Part shown: positions 8,459 through 17,753 of the stretch, piece after piece
Position numbering within the stretch: position 1 is the first letter of the stretch
Layout of the letters: each line of letters opens with the position of its first letter
Assembly: GCA_019114135.1 (NCBI GenBank)
Contig: DXGC01000077.1
Span: forward strand, 50,744 to 114,743
DNA from: Candidatus Corynebacterium avicola
GTDB lineage: Bacteria > Actinomycetota > Actinomycetes > Mycobacteriales > Mycobacteriaceae
Direction of reading: 5' to 3'
Length of the DNA stretch: 64,000 bases
Translations under genes and position numbers: made by a program
The notes under the pieces: generated by a model
What the model saw: the letters and a program-made list of their open reading frames with translations, nothing else
What the model was told of the DNA's origin: nothing
The model's database searches: none

Positions 8459-9037
8459 ATGACTTCTGAGAACACTTCCCGCCCCCGTATCGCCGTCTTC
8501 GCAGGCACCGTCCGCGAAGGCCGCAACTCCATCAAGATCGCCGAGTGGGCCGTCGAGTCCCTGAAGAACGCCGGCGTCGACGCCGACGTCGAGGTCCTGG
8601 ACCTCGCCGAGCAGCAGCTCGGCAAGTTCACCTCCGCCACCCCGCCCCGCATGCACGAGGGCGAGTACGAGGAGCCGGAGCTCGCCGCCTGGTCCCGGAA
8701 GGTCGGCAGCTTCGACGGCTTCATCTTCGCCACCGGTGAGTACAACGGCTCTGTCCCGGGCGTCATGAAGAACGCCGTGGACTCCCTGTTCCGCGAGTGG
8801 ACCGAGAAGCCCGTCGGCTTCATCGGCTGGGGCTCCACCGGCGCCTCCTCCGCCGTGGCCCACTGGCACACCGTGGCCACCTACCTCGGCATGAAGGTCA
8901 TCGACAAGGACGTCCTGCTCACCTTCGAGGAGGTCTTCCCCGACTTCGTCTTCACCCCCTCCGAGCAGCACACCCAGGCCGTCGTCGCCCTGGGCACCGC
9001 CGTCGCCGAGGCTGCCTCGGTCTCCGTCAGCGTCTAG
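8459..9037 (+). CDS. NADPH-dependent FMN reductase-family protein
   Basis: A flavodoxin-fold quinone or azo reductase of 192 aa. N-terminal IAVFAGTVREGRNSIKIAEW is the phosphate-binding loop for FMN, and ATGEYNGSVPGVMKNAVDSL is the family signature (usually PEYNGS; here GEYNGS). It would act in the cytosol on quinones, nitro- or chromate-type oxidants. Single-gene unit driven by the leaderless promoter above. Its TAG stop overlaps the stop of the convergent hydrolase by 3 bases. Confidence 0.88.
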   Translation: MTSENTSRPRIAVFAGTVREGRNSIKIAEWAVESLKNAGVDADVEVLDLAEQQLGKFTSATPPRMHEGEYEEPELAAWSRKVGSFDGFIFATGEYNGSVPGVMKNAVDSLFREWTEKPVGFIGWGSTGASSAVAHWHTVATYLGMKVIDKDVLLTFEEVFPDFVFTPSEQHTQAVVALGTAVAEAASVSVSV

Positions 9038-10626
9038 TCGACCGTCGGAAGCGTCAGCGCCGTCCCCTCCCCGAAGGTCACCGTGTGGCGGTTCGGATGG
9101 AGGACATCCGCGGTCAGCGGATTCTCCCCGTTCCCGGGATTGCGTGAGTAGAAGGGGAACCACCCGCCGGCGACACTGAGTCGGATCCGGTGTCCGGCGG
9201 TGAAGACGTGGGCGGTGTCCAGCAGGTCGAGCTCTACCGAGTCATGCTCGCCGACCACCCGCCGGAAGGTCTCGGTCACATTTGTCGAGCGCCCCTTCCC
9301 GTCCACGTCGCTGACCCGGACGAACAGGTCGACGTCCGGCAGCTCCGCGGTATGGCGCAAGGTCAGCCGAGGCGCTCCGGCGAGGGTGACGTCGCGGTCC
9401 AGCACCGCGGTGTCGAAGGTCAGGACGTCCGGACGCTCCACCAGGTAGCTGTCCTCACGGTAGCCACCACCGGACATTTCATTGCCGCCGGACGACGGGG
9501 TGGGGTCGGCGGGATCGAAGAGGAAAGACGCCGTCGCAGCGTCCGGAGCCTCATCAGCCAGCACGCCACCGGTCGCCGGGTGGAGCACCAACTCCCCGGC
9601 ACCGGCAGGCGGCCACTGGTCGAGATGCCGCCACTCCCCTGCCGGGGTGAACTCCACGTCGACACCCTCGTACGCACGGGCCACTCCAGCGAGGTGGGCG
9701 TCCAACCAGTTCAGCACCGCCGGGCGGATCACCGCACTGTCCATGTCGAGGTGTCCCCACGCGCCGGAGACGAGCCGGACGGTCACTCCACGGTCCCGCA
9801 GCGTCCGGTACTGCTCCATTGACTGCACGAGGAAGATGTCCTGCCATCCGGCGATGATCAGCGTCGGCACGGTGCTGGCCTTCAACGCATCCGCGTGCTG
9901 CATCGGGGCCACGAACGGATCGTCGAGGTCGGGATGCTCCAGTCGCTCCCGCAGCCACGGCGCCGAGGCATCGAAAGCGGCGGTCGCTGCGGGCAGGACC
10001 GGAACCGCCGAGACCGCCGCCTTCCGCGCCGACCGGTCACGCAGCGCGGCCAGCAGGTCGCCGGGACGGCGGTTGTGCAGCAGACGCACCTGCTGTGACC
10101 AACCGAAGATGTCGTAGTGGAACGATCCGGTTCCCCAGGCATGGCGACTGAAATCGTGGGGCCCCTCCATCACCACCGAGGCGACGAGATCCTCCGGCGG
10201 GTCCGCCAGGATCGACCACTGCGTGTAGCCGAGGTAGGAGTGCCCGAAGGTCGCGAAAGTCCCCGGGTACCAGGACTGTTCGCGCAGCCAGGCGACCACG
10301 TCATGGCCGTCGGCGGTCTCCGTGCGCATCGGGTCGAAGGTGCCGGACGAGCCGTTCGTCCCGCGGGAGGCGACATAGACCACCGTATAGCCCTGACCTG
10401 CCCAGACACGCGCGAACCCCATCCCCATCGCCATGCCCCGGCCATACGGGGTGCGGACCAGGACGACGCCTTTGGACGGGACGGTCGGCGTGTAGAGGTC
10501 TGCTGCTAGGTGAACACCGTCACGGAGCGGGATGCGTACCTCCTCCTTCTCCCACGGGGTGGGGCGGGGCAGGCGACTGCGGCGGGCAAAGAGACGGTCG
10601 ATGAATGGTGGGCGCAGACGTGGCAT
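9034..10626 (-). CDS. CocE/NonD-family alpha/beta hydrolase
   Basis: 530 aa, related to cocaine esterase and X-prolyl dipeptidyl acyl-aminopeptidases. The sequence has VRIPLRDGVHLAADLY at the start of the hydrolase fold, the nucleophile motif GHSYLGYTQW, a late catalytic His in GAWGHLD, and a C-terminal jelly-roll domain typical of PepX. I start at ATG 10626 (MPRLRPPFIDRLF), where homology-like sequence begins; the frame is open to 10941 but that extension looks non-coding. No signal peptide, so a cytosolic esterase or amidase of unknown substrate. Confidence 0.85.
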   Translation of the reverse strand: MPRLRPPFIDRLFARRSRLPRPTPWEKEEVRIPLRDGVHLAADLYTPTVPSKGVVLVRTPYGRGMAMGMGFARVWAGQGYTVVYVASRGTNGSSGTFDPMRTETADGHDVVAWLREQSWYPGTFATFGHSYLGYTQWSILADPPEDLVASVVMEGPHDFSRHAWGTGSFHYDIFGWSQQVRLLHNRRPGDLLAALRDRSARKAAVSAVPVLPAATAAFDASAPWLRERLEHPDLDDPFVAPMQHADALKASTVPTLIIAGWQDIFLVQSMEQYRTLRDRGVTVRLVSGAWGHLDMDSAVIRPAVLNWLDAHLAGVARAYEGVDVEFTPAGEWRHLDQWPPAGAGELVLHPATGGVLADEAPDAATASFLFDPADPTPSSGGNEMSGGGYREDSYLVERPDVLTFDTAVLDRDVTLAGAPRLTLRHTAELPDVDLFVRVSDVDGKGRSTNVTETFRRVVGEHDSVELDLLDTAHVFTAGHRIRLSVAGGWFPFYSRNPGNGENPLTADVLHPNRHTVTFGEGTALTLPTVD

Positions 10627-10801
10627 GGTCCGCAATTCTAGTGCAGCTCCGGAACACCGGGTACAGGTTTCACGGGGGCCGTGACCGTCACCCGGAGGGG
10701 CACCCCCGCGAATCTCACCCGGTGGGACAATAGTCCGTGAACTAGGATCACTGATGAACAATTCCACCGACTCCCACCGACTCCACTGACGAGGAGGCCC
10801 G

Positions 10802-12118
10802 TTGCCCGCCACGAACCCCTCCGTCGACCCGGCGACTCTCCAGGAGCTGACGCGGATCGCGGACACCCACCTGAGCACCACCGACCCCCTGGTCGCGGGA
10901 CTCTGGTCGACCCCGGTGACCTGGCGGCAACCGGTGCACACTGTCTACATCCCGGCACACCTCCTCACCGACAGCGCGGACACACCCCGATCCTGGGGCG
11001 ACACCGCCCTGGGGACCCTGGACGCCGTCATCGACGATGCCGGGCTCGCCCGTCTCTGTGGCGTCGACGAGCGTGACGCCGCCACCGTCGCCGCACTCAC
11101 CAGGGAGAAACTGCTCACCGAACCCATCGAGGACCTGCGCATCGACTTCGAGGACGGGTTCACCCAGCGTGGCGTCCCCACCGGGGAACGTGACGCCGAC
11201 GAGGACTCGCGGGCACACGAGGCCGCCGGGATCCTGTCCACGTGGCTGGTGGCCGACTCCCCGGCACCGGCCTTCGCCGGTATCCGGTTCAAGTCCTTCG
11301 ACCCGGCCACGCGTGACCGCGGCATCCGCACGCTCACCATCGTGCTCACCGGGCTGGCGGAGCAGGGCGTCCTGCACCGCGTCCTCAACGACAACCGCCG
11401 CGCCCTGCGGCTGACGCTGCCGAAGGTCCAGCACCACTCCCAGGTCGAGGCCTTCGTCCGGGTGCTCCGCCAGCTCGAGACGACCCTGGGCCTGCCGGAG
11501 ATCCCCTTCGAGGTGCAGGTCGAGACCCCGCAGGCAATCGTCGCCGCAGACGGTTCCCTGGAACCGCCGCGGATCATCGAGGCCGGTGAGGGCCGCGTCC
11601 TGTCCCTGCACTACGGCACCTACGACTACTCCGCCTCGCTCGGGATCGATGCCGCCGAGCAGTCCATGGCGCACCCCGTCGCCGACTTCGCCAAGGACGT
11701 CCTGCAGGTTGCCACCACCGCGACGGCGGTGGAGCTGTCCGACGGCTCCACCAACCGCATCCCCGTCGGCACCGACGCCCAGATCGCCGAGGGGTGGAAG
11801 GTGCACAGTGAGCTGGTCGCCCGGCACCTGCGCCGCGGTATCCGCCAGGGGTGGGACCTGCACCCGAACCAGCTGGTGACCCGCCACCTCACGACCATCG
11901 CGTATTTTCGACAGCACTGGGCCACCACGGCCGAGCGGCTGCGCGCCTACGTCAACGACGACACATCCACCTGGATGGACGAACCGGCGACGGCGAAGGC
12001 GATGGCGGGATACCTCCTGCGCGCCCGCGCCTGCGGCGCCGTCACCGAGGACGAACTGGCGACCACCGGCGTCGACGAGACCGGCCTGCGGCAGCTCCAG
12101 GTGACCGGTCGGCTGTGA
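10802..12118 (+). CDS. DUF6986-type HpcH/HpaI aldolase/malate-synthase-like protein of the allantoin operon
   Basis: 438 aa of the citrate-lyase/HpcH aldolase TIM-barrel superfamily. Motifs: DLRIDFEDGF (acidic metal ligands), RFKSFDPATRDRG, RLTLPKVQHHSQVEAF, VQVETPQAIV and LHYGTYDYSASLGI. It starts at TTG 10802 after GAGGAGG. It is first in an operon with allantoinase and allantoicase; in Streptomyces a malate synthase gene lies with allantoin genes, where it uses the glyoxylate released from ureidoglycolate. A malate-synthase-like or glyoxylate-condensing role is therefore a reasonable inference, but no activity can be read from the sequence. Confidence 0.7.
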   Translation: MPATNPSVDPATLQELTRIADTHLSTTDPLVAGLWSTPVTWRQPVHTVYIPAHLLTDSADTPRSWGDTALGTLDAVIDDAGLARLCGVDERDAATVAALTREKLLTEPIEDLRIDFEDGFTQRGVPTGERDADEDSRAHEAAGILSTWLVADSPAPAFAGIRFKSFDPATRDRGIRTLTIVLTGLAEQGVLHRVLNDNRRALRLTLPKVQHHSQVEAFVRVLRQLETTLGLPEIPFEVQVETPQAIVAADGSLEPPRIIEAGEGRVLSLHYGTYDYSASLGIDAAEQSMAHPVADFAKDVLQVATTATAVELSDGSTNRIPVGTDAQIAEGWKVHSELVARHLRRGIRQGWDLHPNQLVTRHLTTIAYFRQHWATTAERLRAYVNDDTSTWMDEPATAKAMAGYLLRARACGAVTEDELATTGVDETGLRQLQVTGRL

Positions 12119-12142
12119 CGGCGCTCTGACAGAGGAGGAACG

Positions 12143-13750
12143 ATGAGCCAGATTTCCACGATCTACCGTGCCGCGAATGCGGTGTATCTCCCCGACGGGC
12201 ACGACACCCCGGTGCAGGGCCCGGCCACACTGCTGGTCGCCGGCGACACCATCGTCGAGATCCTGCAGGGACGGGACGCCGCGGTCCCCGGCGACGACAG
12301 CACCGCGAACGGTCACCCCATCGCCCCGGACGCCTCCGTCGTCGACCTCCCCGACGACCAGGTGCTGATTCCCGGACTGGTGGACACCCACGTGCACGTC
12401 AACGAACCCGGACGCACCGAGTGGGAGGGCTTCGCCTCCGTCACCCGTGCCGCCGCTGCCGGTGGTGTGACAACCCTGCTCGACATGCCGCTGAACTCCA
12501 TCCCCTCCACCGTCACCGTGGACGCCCTCGACTCCAAGCAGCAGGTCGCGGGTGAGCCGAACAAGGCCAAGATCAACGTGGGTTTCTGGGGCGGTGTGGT
12601 CCCTGAGAACCTCGGCACCGGTGAGCTGAAGGCCCTGTGGGACCGCGGGGTCTTCGGCTTCAAGTGCTTCCTGCTGCACTCCGGGGTCGACGAGTTCCAG
12701 CCGCTGTCCACCGGTCAACTGCACCAGGCCATGACCGAGATCGCCGCCTTCGACGGCCTGCTCATCGTCCACGCCGAGGACGCCGGGGAAATCGCCGCCG
12801 GCGAGGAGCACGTGGAGGCCGCCGGCGGCATCGACGAGACCTACGACAGTTTCCTGGCCTCCCGCCCGTCGTCGGCGGAGGCCACGGCCATCGCCACGGT
12901 GATCGCCGCCGCCGAGGAGACCGGGTGCCGGGCGCACATCCTGCACCTCTCCGACTCCGGGTCGATCGACCAGATCGCCGCCGCCCGCGAGCGCGGTGTA
13001 CGGATCACCGCGGAGACCTGCCCGCACTACCTGGCGTTGTTCTCCGAGGAGATCCAGAACGGTGCCACCCAGTTCAAGTGCTGCCCGCCGGTACGCACCG
13101 CCGGTAACCGTGAACGGCTGTGGAAGGGGCTTGTGGACGGGGTGATCTCCACGGTCGTCTCCGACCACTCCCCCTGCACCGCCGAGCTGAAGAAGTTCGC
13201 CGAGGTCGCCGAGGCTCAGGCGTCCGCCAACGAGCACAACGAGCTCACTGCGTTCGCTGCATTCTCGGCACTGGCCGCCACCGGCAACGACCTCGGTGCC
13301 GGTGGTGCCGACGGACGTGGCTCCGGCGGCTCCTTCGGTGAGGCCTGGGGCGGCATCGGCTCGGTCCAGCTGGGCCTGCCGGTCGTGTGGTCGCAGGCCC
13401 GGCTGCGTGGCCTGGCGCTGACCGACGTGGTTCGGTGGATGTGCCAGAACCCGGCAGAGTGGGCCGGTCTGGACGACCGCGGTGCCTTGGCGGCCGGACG
13501 CCGCGCCGACATGGCCCTGATCAGCGCCGACGACGCTTTCGTGGTGCTGCCCGAGGAGCTGCACCAGCGCAACAAGGTCACCGCCTACGCCCAGCGGGCG
13601 CTGGCCGGGGTTGTGACCCGCACCTGGGTCGGCGGCGAGCCGGTCTACATCCGGCCCACCCGCTCCCACATGCCCGGGGTCTCGATCGGGGACGAGGCGG
13701 ACGCCGCGGTGTTCCCCGCCCCCGCACGGCCATTCACCCTCCGCCCGTAA
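12143..13750 (+). CDS. allB: Allantoinase
   Basis: Hydrolyses the hydantoin ring of allantoin to allantoate, in the cytosol. 535 aa, cyclic amidohydrolase family. Metal ligands are visible: DTHVH (H83, H85), the carboxylated Lys in FGFKCFLLHS (K174), H210 in IVHAED, a His in HILHLS, and the Asp in SDHSPC. LIPGLVDTHVHVNEPGRTEWEG is split here only for reference as LIPGLVDTHVHVNEPG. It is somewhat longer than the usual 450 aa because of inserts near residues 45-60 and 385-395 (Gly/Ala-rich). Good GGAGGA site before ATG; 24 bases after the aldolase gene. Confidence 0.95.
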   Translation: MSQISTIYRAANAVYLPDGHDTPVQGPATLLVAGDTIVEILQGRDAAVPGDDSTANGHPIAPDASVVDLPDDQVLIPGLVDTHVHVNEPGRTEWEGFASVTRAAAAGGVTTLLDMPLNSIPSTVTVDALDSKQQVAGEPNKAKINVGFWGGVVPENLGTGELKALWDRGVFGFKCFLLHSGVDEFQPLSTGQLHQAMTEIAAFDGLLIVHAEDAGEIAAGEEHVEAAGGIDETYDSFLASRPSSAEATAIATVIAAAEETGCRAHILHLSDSGSIDQIAAARERGVRITAETCPHYLALFSEEIQNGATQFKCCPPVRTAGNRERLWKGLVDGVISTVVSDHSPCTAELKKFAEVAEAQASANEHNELTAFAAFSALAATGNDLGAGGADGRGSGGSFGEAWGGIGSVQLGLPVVWSQARLRGLALTDVVRWMCQNPAEWAGLDDRGALAAGRRADMALISADDAFVVLPEELHQRNKVTAYAQRALAGVVTRTWVGGEPVYIRPTRSHMPGVSIGDEADAAVFPAPARPFTLRP

Positions 13751-13786
13751 TCTGCAGTTACACACTCTGACCAGAAAGAAAGACAC

Positions 13787-14845
13787 ATGAGCGCCACCCC
13801 GCCCGCAGCCGACCTCCCCGACTTCGTCACCTACCCCGACCTCGCCAGCCGCGCCCTGGCCGGCTCGGTCATCTGGGCGACCGACGAGGCCTTCGCCGAG
13901 CGGGAGAACCTCATCCGCCCCAACGAGCCCGACTTCGACCCGAACGAGTTCGGCAACAAGGGCAAGGTCTACGACGGCTGGGAGACCCGCCGTCGCCGCC
14001 ACGACGAGATCGGCGCCAACGACGCCGCCATCGTCCGACTCGGCGTCCCCGGTCAGGTCAAGGGAGTCGTCGTCGACACCGCCTGGTTCACCGGCAACTA
14101 CCCGCCGCAGTTCGCCGTCCTGGGCCTCACCCTGGACGAGTACCTGCCCGCCGAGGAGGTCGCCGCGCTCCCGGACGAGGAGTGGTTCACACTGGTCCCG
14201 GTGACCGACGCCAAGGGCGACCACAAGCACTACGTCGAGATCTTCCCCGCCGGTGAGGCCGCCTTCCGTCGTGTGACCCACGTCAAGCTGGTCATGATCC
14301 CCGACGGTGGCATCGCCCGCCTGCGCGTCCACGGTCAGCCGGCCCTGGACCCGCGCTTCCTCTCCGGGACCATCGACCTGGCCGCCGTCGAGAACGGTGG
14401 GCGGGTCACCGACTGCACGAACATGTTCTACTCGAGCCCCTCCAACATCCTCGGGCTCGGCCGCGCCCGCCACATGGGCGAGGGCTGGGAGAATGCCCGT
14501 CGCCGCGGCGAGGGCAATGACTCGGTGACCGTGCAGCTCGCCGGTGAGGGCCGGGTGCGCTGGGTGGAGTTCGACACGTCCTACTTCGTCTTCAACGCCC
14601 CCGGAGACATCAGCCTCACCGGCATCACCGCCGAGGGTGAGGAGGTCGAGCTGGTCGGCAAGACCCGGGCGCTGCCGGACACCCGCCACCGCTTCCTGGT
14701 CTCCGACCCGGCGGAGGGCGAGACCGGCCCGACCCCCGTCGTGGCGGTGCGGGCGGACGTCTACCCGGACGGCGGCATCTCCCGGCTGCGGGTCTGGGGC
14801 GAGCTGACCGACGCAGGACGCCACGACATCGAGAGCCGCTGGTGA
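13787..14845 (+). CDS. alc: Allantoicase
   Basis: Converts allantoate to ureidoglycolate and urea. 352 aa with the two repeated jelly-roll halves of the family: the first begins FVTYPDLASRALAGSVIWAT and contains YDGWETRRRR; the second begins NGGRVTDCTNMFYSS and contains GEGWENARRRG. Third gene of the allantoin operon, 36 bases after allB, with AAGAAAGA before ATG. The next enzyme, a ureidoglycolate lyase or hydrolase, is not in the window. Confidence 0.95.
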   Translation: MSATPPAADLPDFVTYPDLASRALAGSVIWATDEAFAERENLIRPNEPDFDPNEFGNKGKVYDGWETRRRRHDEIGANDAAIVRLGVPGQVKGVVVDTAWFTGNYPPQFAVLGLTLDEYLPAEEVAALPDEEWFTLVPVTDAKGDHKHYVEIFPAGEAAFRRVTHVKLVMIPDGGIARLRVHGQPALDPRFLSGTIDLAAVENGGRVTDCTNMFYSSPSNILGLGRARHMGEGWENARRRGEGNDSVTVQLAGEGRVRWVEFDTSYFVFNAPGDISLTGITAEGEEVELVGKTRALPDTRHRFLVSDPAEGETGPTPVVAVRADVYPDGGISRLRVWGELTDAGRHDIESRW

Positions 14846-14866
14846 CGGCGTCGGAGCTACAGCTAG

Positions 14867-16114
14867 TTAGTCCTTGGCGCCGAGGGTCACCGTGTGGATC
14901 AGGGAGCGCTGGGAGTCGCTGAAGTTGTCGTCGGTGCCGATGAGCAGCTCGCCCTCCGGTCCCCACGCCAGACTCTCGACGTTGTCCGGGTTACCGCCGG
15001 CGACCTCCTCGTCCTCGGCGTCCTCCAGGGAGGACAGGTCGAGCAGGCGCTCCTTGTGCACCGGGGTGACCTCGCTACCCTCGTCCAGATCCTCGCGTCC
15101 CAGCACGTCCGTCGCGCCGTCCAGGGTGACGCGGTAGAGGACGGCCTTCGTCCCGACGCCCTCGATGTAGCCGCGCTCCAGGGTGAGGTAGCTGTCCTCA
15201 CCGGCGGCCAGGATCTCGGTGGCGCCACGGCCGTCGGCGTTCTCGTCGGCCGGGTCGAGCTGGTACGCGACCTCGCGGACCGGCTCACCGGTCGTGGTGT
15301 CGTAGAAGGTCAGCCGGTTGTAGGAGTCCTGGGTCAGCGGTCCCTCGGTGAGGACCGCGGCCTGCTTCTCGTCGTCGGTGAGGGTGAGCCCCTCGTAGGC
15401 GGCGTTCTCACGGACACCGACGCCGTCGCCAACGTGGTGGTAGTCGGGGGTCTGGTAGGAGATCTGGGCACGGCCGTTCTTGTCGGCCTGGGTGATCCCG
15501 GCGTCGAGTTCCTGTGCCCGGTCGCCCTCGGAGGTCCAGAGGAACCCGCCACCGTCGGTCGAGCGGATGGACTCCGGGTCCACCGTGGTCTCCTTGTAGG
15601 GCTCGCCGTCCTCGTCCGTCAGCGTGATCGGGGCGCCCACGGTCGCATCGTCCACGCCACTGTCGCCGAGGGTGAGGTCCAGCGGGTAGGCGCGGGCGGG
15701 GCCCTCCTCACCGCGGTCGTCGCTGAGGGCGAGGTAGCGTCCTGCGGCCTCGTCAGTATCGCCGTCATCGTCGGTGTCCTGGGTGGCGTCGAGGCCGGAC
15801 AGTCCGCCGACCGGGACCTCCTTGAAATCCTCCGAGGTCGCCTCGTCGATGTCGGCGTCCTCCAGGTCGTAGGTGCCCTGGTACTCGGCCGACCAGGTCT
15901 CCGACTGCGGCGCGGGCTCGGTGGCGAGGGTGAGCGGGGCGTCCTCCTCGGAGCCGTCGGAACTGCCGGAGCTGCCGGGTAGCAGCGAGCTGAGCGAGCC
16001 GAGCGGATCGGCGGTGGCCGCGGTGACGGTCGCGGTGGAGACAGCGGTGACGGTGCAGAGCGCCAGGGCGGTGACCCTGGTCAGGGAACGTGAGGAGGTT
16101 CGGCGGAGAGTCAT
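14867..16114 (-). CDS. Secreted phytase-like esterase-domain protein
   Basis: 415 aa with an N-terminal signal peptide (Arg-rich start, then ALALCTVTAVSTATVTA, cleavage near residue 35), so exported. The body fits the esterase-like activity of phytase domain (PF13449): VGGLSGLDAT near the front, SIRSTDGGGFLWTSEGD in the middle and VESLAWGPEGELLIGTDDNF near the end, the beta-propeller strands of this family. Substrate unknown; phosphate-ester hydrolysis is only a family-level guess. Start ATG 16114 chosen because the signal peptide follows at once. Convergent with alc. Confidence 0.8.
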   Translation of the reverse strand: MTLRRTSSRSLTRVTALALCTVTAVSTATVTAATADPLGSLSSLLPGSSGSSDGSEEDAPLTLATEPAPQSETWSAEYQGTYDLEDADIDEATSEDFKEVPVGGLSGLDATQDTDDDGDTDEAAGRYLALSDDRGEEGPARAYPLDLTLGDSGVDDATVGAPITLTDEDGEPYKETTVDPESIRSTDGGGFLWTSEGDRAQELDAGITQADKNGRAQISYQTPDYHHVGDGVGVRENAAYEGLTLTDDEKQAAVLTEGPLTQDSYNRLTFYDTTTGEPVREVAYQLDPADENADGRGATEILAAGEDSYLTLERGYIEGVGTKAVLYRVTLDGATDVLGREDLDEGSEVTPVHKERLLDLSSLEDAEDEEVAGGNPDNVESLAWGPEGELLIGTDDNFSDSQRSLIHTVTLGAKD

Positions 16115-16192
16115 GGCCCAATCAAACCACCTCTGGGTGGCCAACAGGTGAACCTTCGCGAAGCGTCGGATGAAACACGGCGGTAACGCCAC

Positions 16193-16221
16193 TGTCAATG
16201 AGGGGTCACGAGCCGAAAATA
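16193..16221 (+). promoter_or_regulatory. Possible leaderless promoter of the FAD monooxygenase-like gene
   Basis: TGTCAA, 17 bases, AAAATA, ending 11 bases before the ATG at 16233. It would exclude the upstream ATG at 16170 as start. A perfect CTTCGCGAAG palindrome lies upstream at 16154-16163. Confidence 0.35.
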
Positions 16222-16232
16222 GCATCACGACC

Positions 16233-17753
16233 ATGACGACTATTACCGCCGGTCTCGATCCCACCCTCCCGGTGCGGGACCGTCCCGAACCCCTGCCCGA
16301 AACCCAGGCGACCGCCAACCTCGCCGCCCTTGCCGACCAGGCCAGGAAGGACATGGCCCTGATCGGCCACAACCACGACTGGGTGCCGGAACCGCAGGAA
16401 GGGGCGTACAACGTCCTCGTGCTCGGCGGCGGGCAGGCCGGTCTCGGCGCGGCATTCGCTCTGTCCCGCCACCGTGTCGGGGCGGTCAAGGTCATCGAGG
16501 CGGGCCCGGCCGAGGAGGTCGGCTGCTGGACCCGCTACGCCCGGATGCACACTCTGCGCAGCCCGAAGAACATGAAGGGCATCGAGCTCGACATCCCCTC
16601 CCTGCACACCGAGCGCTGGTTCGAGGCGAAGTACGGCCCCGAGGCATGGGCGGCGACCGACCTGTGCCCTCGTGAGGACTGGAACGAGTACCTCACCTGG
16701 TACCGGGACGTCACCGGTGCCGACGTCGATTTCGGCACCACGATCACCGCCGTCCACACCCCGGGCGCCGAGGGCTACTTCACCGTCGAGGCCACGCGGG
16801 GCGGCGAGCAGGTCACCTACCGTGCCCGCCGGATCGTCTTCGCCCTGGGACTGAAGGGCGGCGGCGGGATCTTCCTGCCCCCGCTGGTGCAGCAGCTGCC
16901 CGCCAGCCTGCGCGCCCACACCGAGGACGACATCGACTTCGCCGCCCTGGAGGGACGCCGGGTCATCGTGCTCGGCGGCGGTGCCTCCGGCTTCGACAAC
17001 GCCTCCGCCGCCCTGGAGGCCGGCGCGGCGAGCGTGGAGATGCACGTGCGACGTACCGACATCCCGCGGCAGAACTCGCTGCGCTGGATGGAGTTCCCCG
17101 GCATGCAGGAGCACTTCTACGACCTCACCGACGAGCAGAAGTGGGAGTTCTCCCTGTTCAACGGTGGGCTCCCCCAGCCGCCGACGCAGGCCTCGGTGTG
17201 GCGTGCCTTCAACCACGACAACTTCAGCATGCTCACCGACACCCGGTGGGCCGCCTCCGAGGTGCGCGACGGTGAGGTCGTGGTCACCGACGACAAGGGT
17301 GAGGAGCACGTCGGCGACTTCGTGATCTCGGCGACGGGCTACGCGGTGGACCTGTCACTGCGTCCCGAGCTCGAGGAGTTCCTGGGCGACATCGCCCTGT
17401 GGTCCGAGGAGTTCGACGCCGCCGGCGACCACCCGTTGGGACTCTGCCCCTACCTGGGCGACGGTTTCCAGTTCCAGGCGAAGGGCACGGCGTCCGCGGA
17501 GGCGGCGGCCTACATCCCGAAGCTCTTCCACCTCTCCACCGGTGCGCGTGCCTCCCACGGCGTGGCCGGCAACCAGCTCTCCGGCATCTACGCCGGGCTG
17601 ACCCGGATGGCGAACCGCGTCGCCACCGACATCACCAAGGAGAACTGGCCGGACTTCTTCGAGTCCTTCACCGCCTTCGAGCATGTGGAGGTCGGCAACG
17701 TCGGACGCCACGTCGAGGGCGAGGCCTGGTACCCGCAGGCACCGCGGTACTAG
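16233..17753 (+). CDS. FAD-dependent monooxygenase-like protein
   Basis: 506 aa with two dinucleotide-binding motifs: VLVLGGGQAGLGA (FAD, about residue 57) and VIVLGGGASGFDNAS (NADPH, about residue 240), and the ISATGYAVD segment of flavin-containing monooxygenases. The classical FMO/Baeyer-Villiger fingerprint FxGxxxHxxxW is not evident. I start at ATG 16233 (MTTITAGLD); ATG 16170 is an alternative. It lies close to the purine and allantoin genes but is flanked by convergent and opposite-strand genes, so a link to urate oxidation is speculative. Cytosolic; substrate unknown. Confidence 0.72.
   Translation: MTTITAGLDPTLPVRDRPEPLPETQATANLAALADQARKDMALIGHNHDWVPEPQEGAYNVLVLGGGQAGLGAAFALSRHRVGAVKVIEAGPAEEVGCWTRYARMHTLRSPKNMKGIELDIPSLHTERWFEAKYGPEAWAATDLCPREDWNEYLTWYRDVTGADVDFGTTITAVHTPGAEGYFTVEATRGGEQVTYRARRIVFALGLKGGGGIFLPPLVQQLPASLRAHTEDDIDFAALEGRRVIVLGGGASGFDNASAALEAGAASVEMHVRRTDIPRQNSLRWMEFPGMQEHFYDLTDEQKWEFSLFNGGLPQPPTQASVWRAFNHDNFSMLTDTRWAASEVRDGEVVVTDDKGEEHVGDFVISATGYAVDLSLRPELEEFLGDIALWSEEFDAAGDHPLGLCPYLGDGFQFQAKGTASAEAAAYIPKLFHLSTGARASHGVAGNQLSGIYAGLTRMANRVATDITKENWPDFFESFTAFEHVEVGNVGRHVEGEAWYPQAPRY

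Noticed and set aside
6831-8462. A 543-codon frame overlapping the NCS1 permease
   Set aside because: Arg/His/Pro-rich composition typical of an off-frame reading; the permease frame has hydrophobic helices.
10748-14824. A 1358-codon open frame on the minus strand
   Set aside because: It mirrors the allantoin operon codon by codon; it has no domain motifs and arises from GC-rich third positions. The plus-strand genes are all clearly recognisable.
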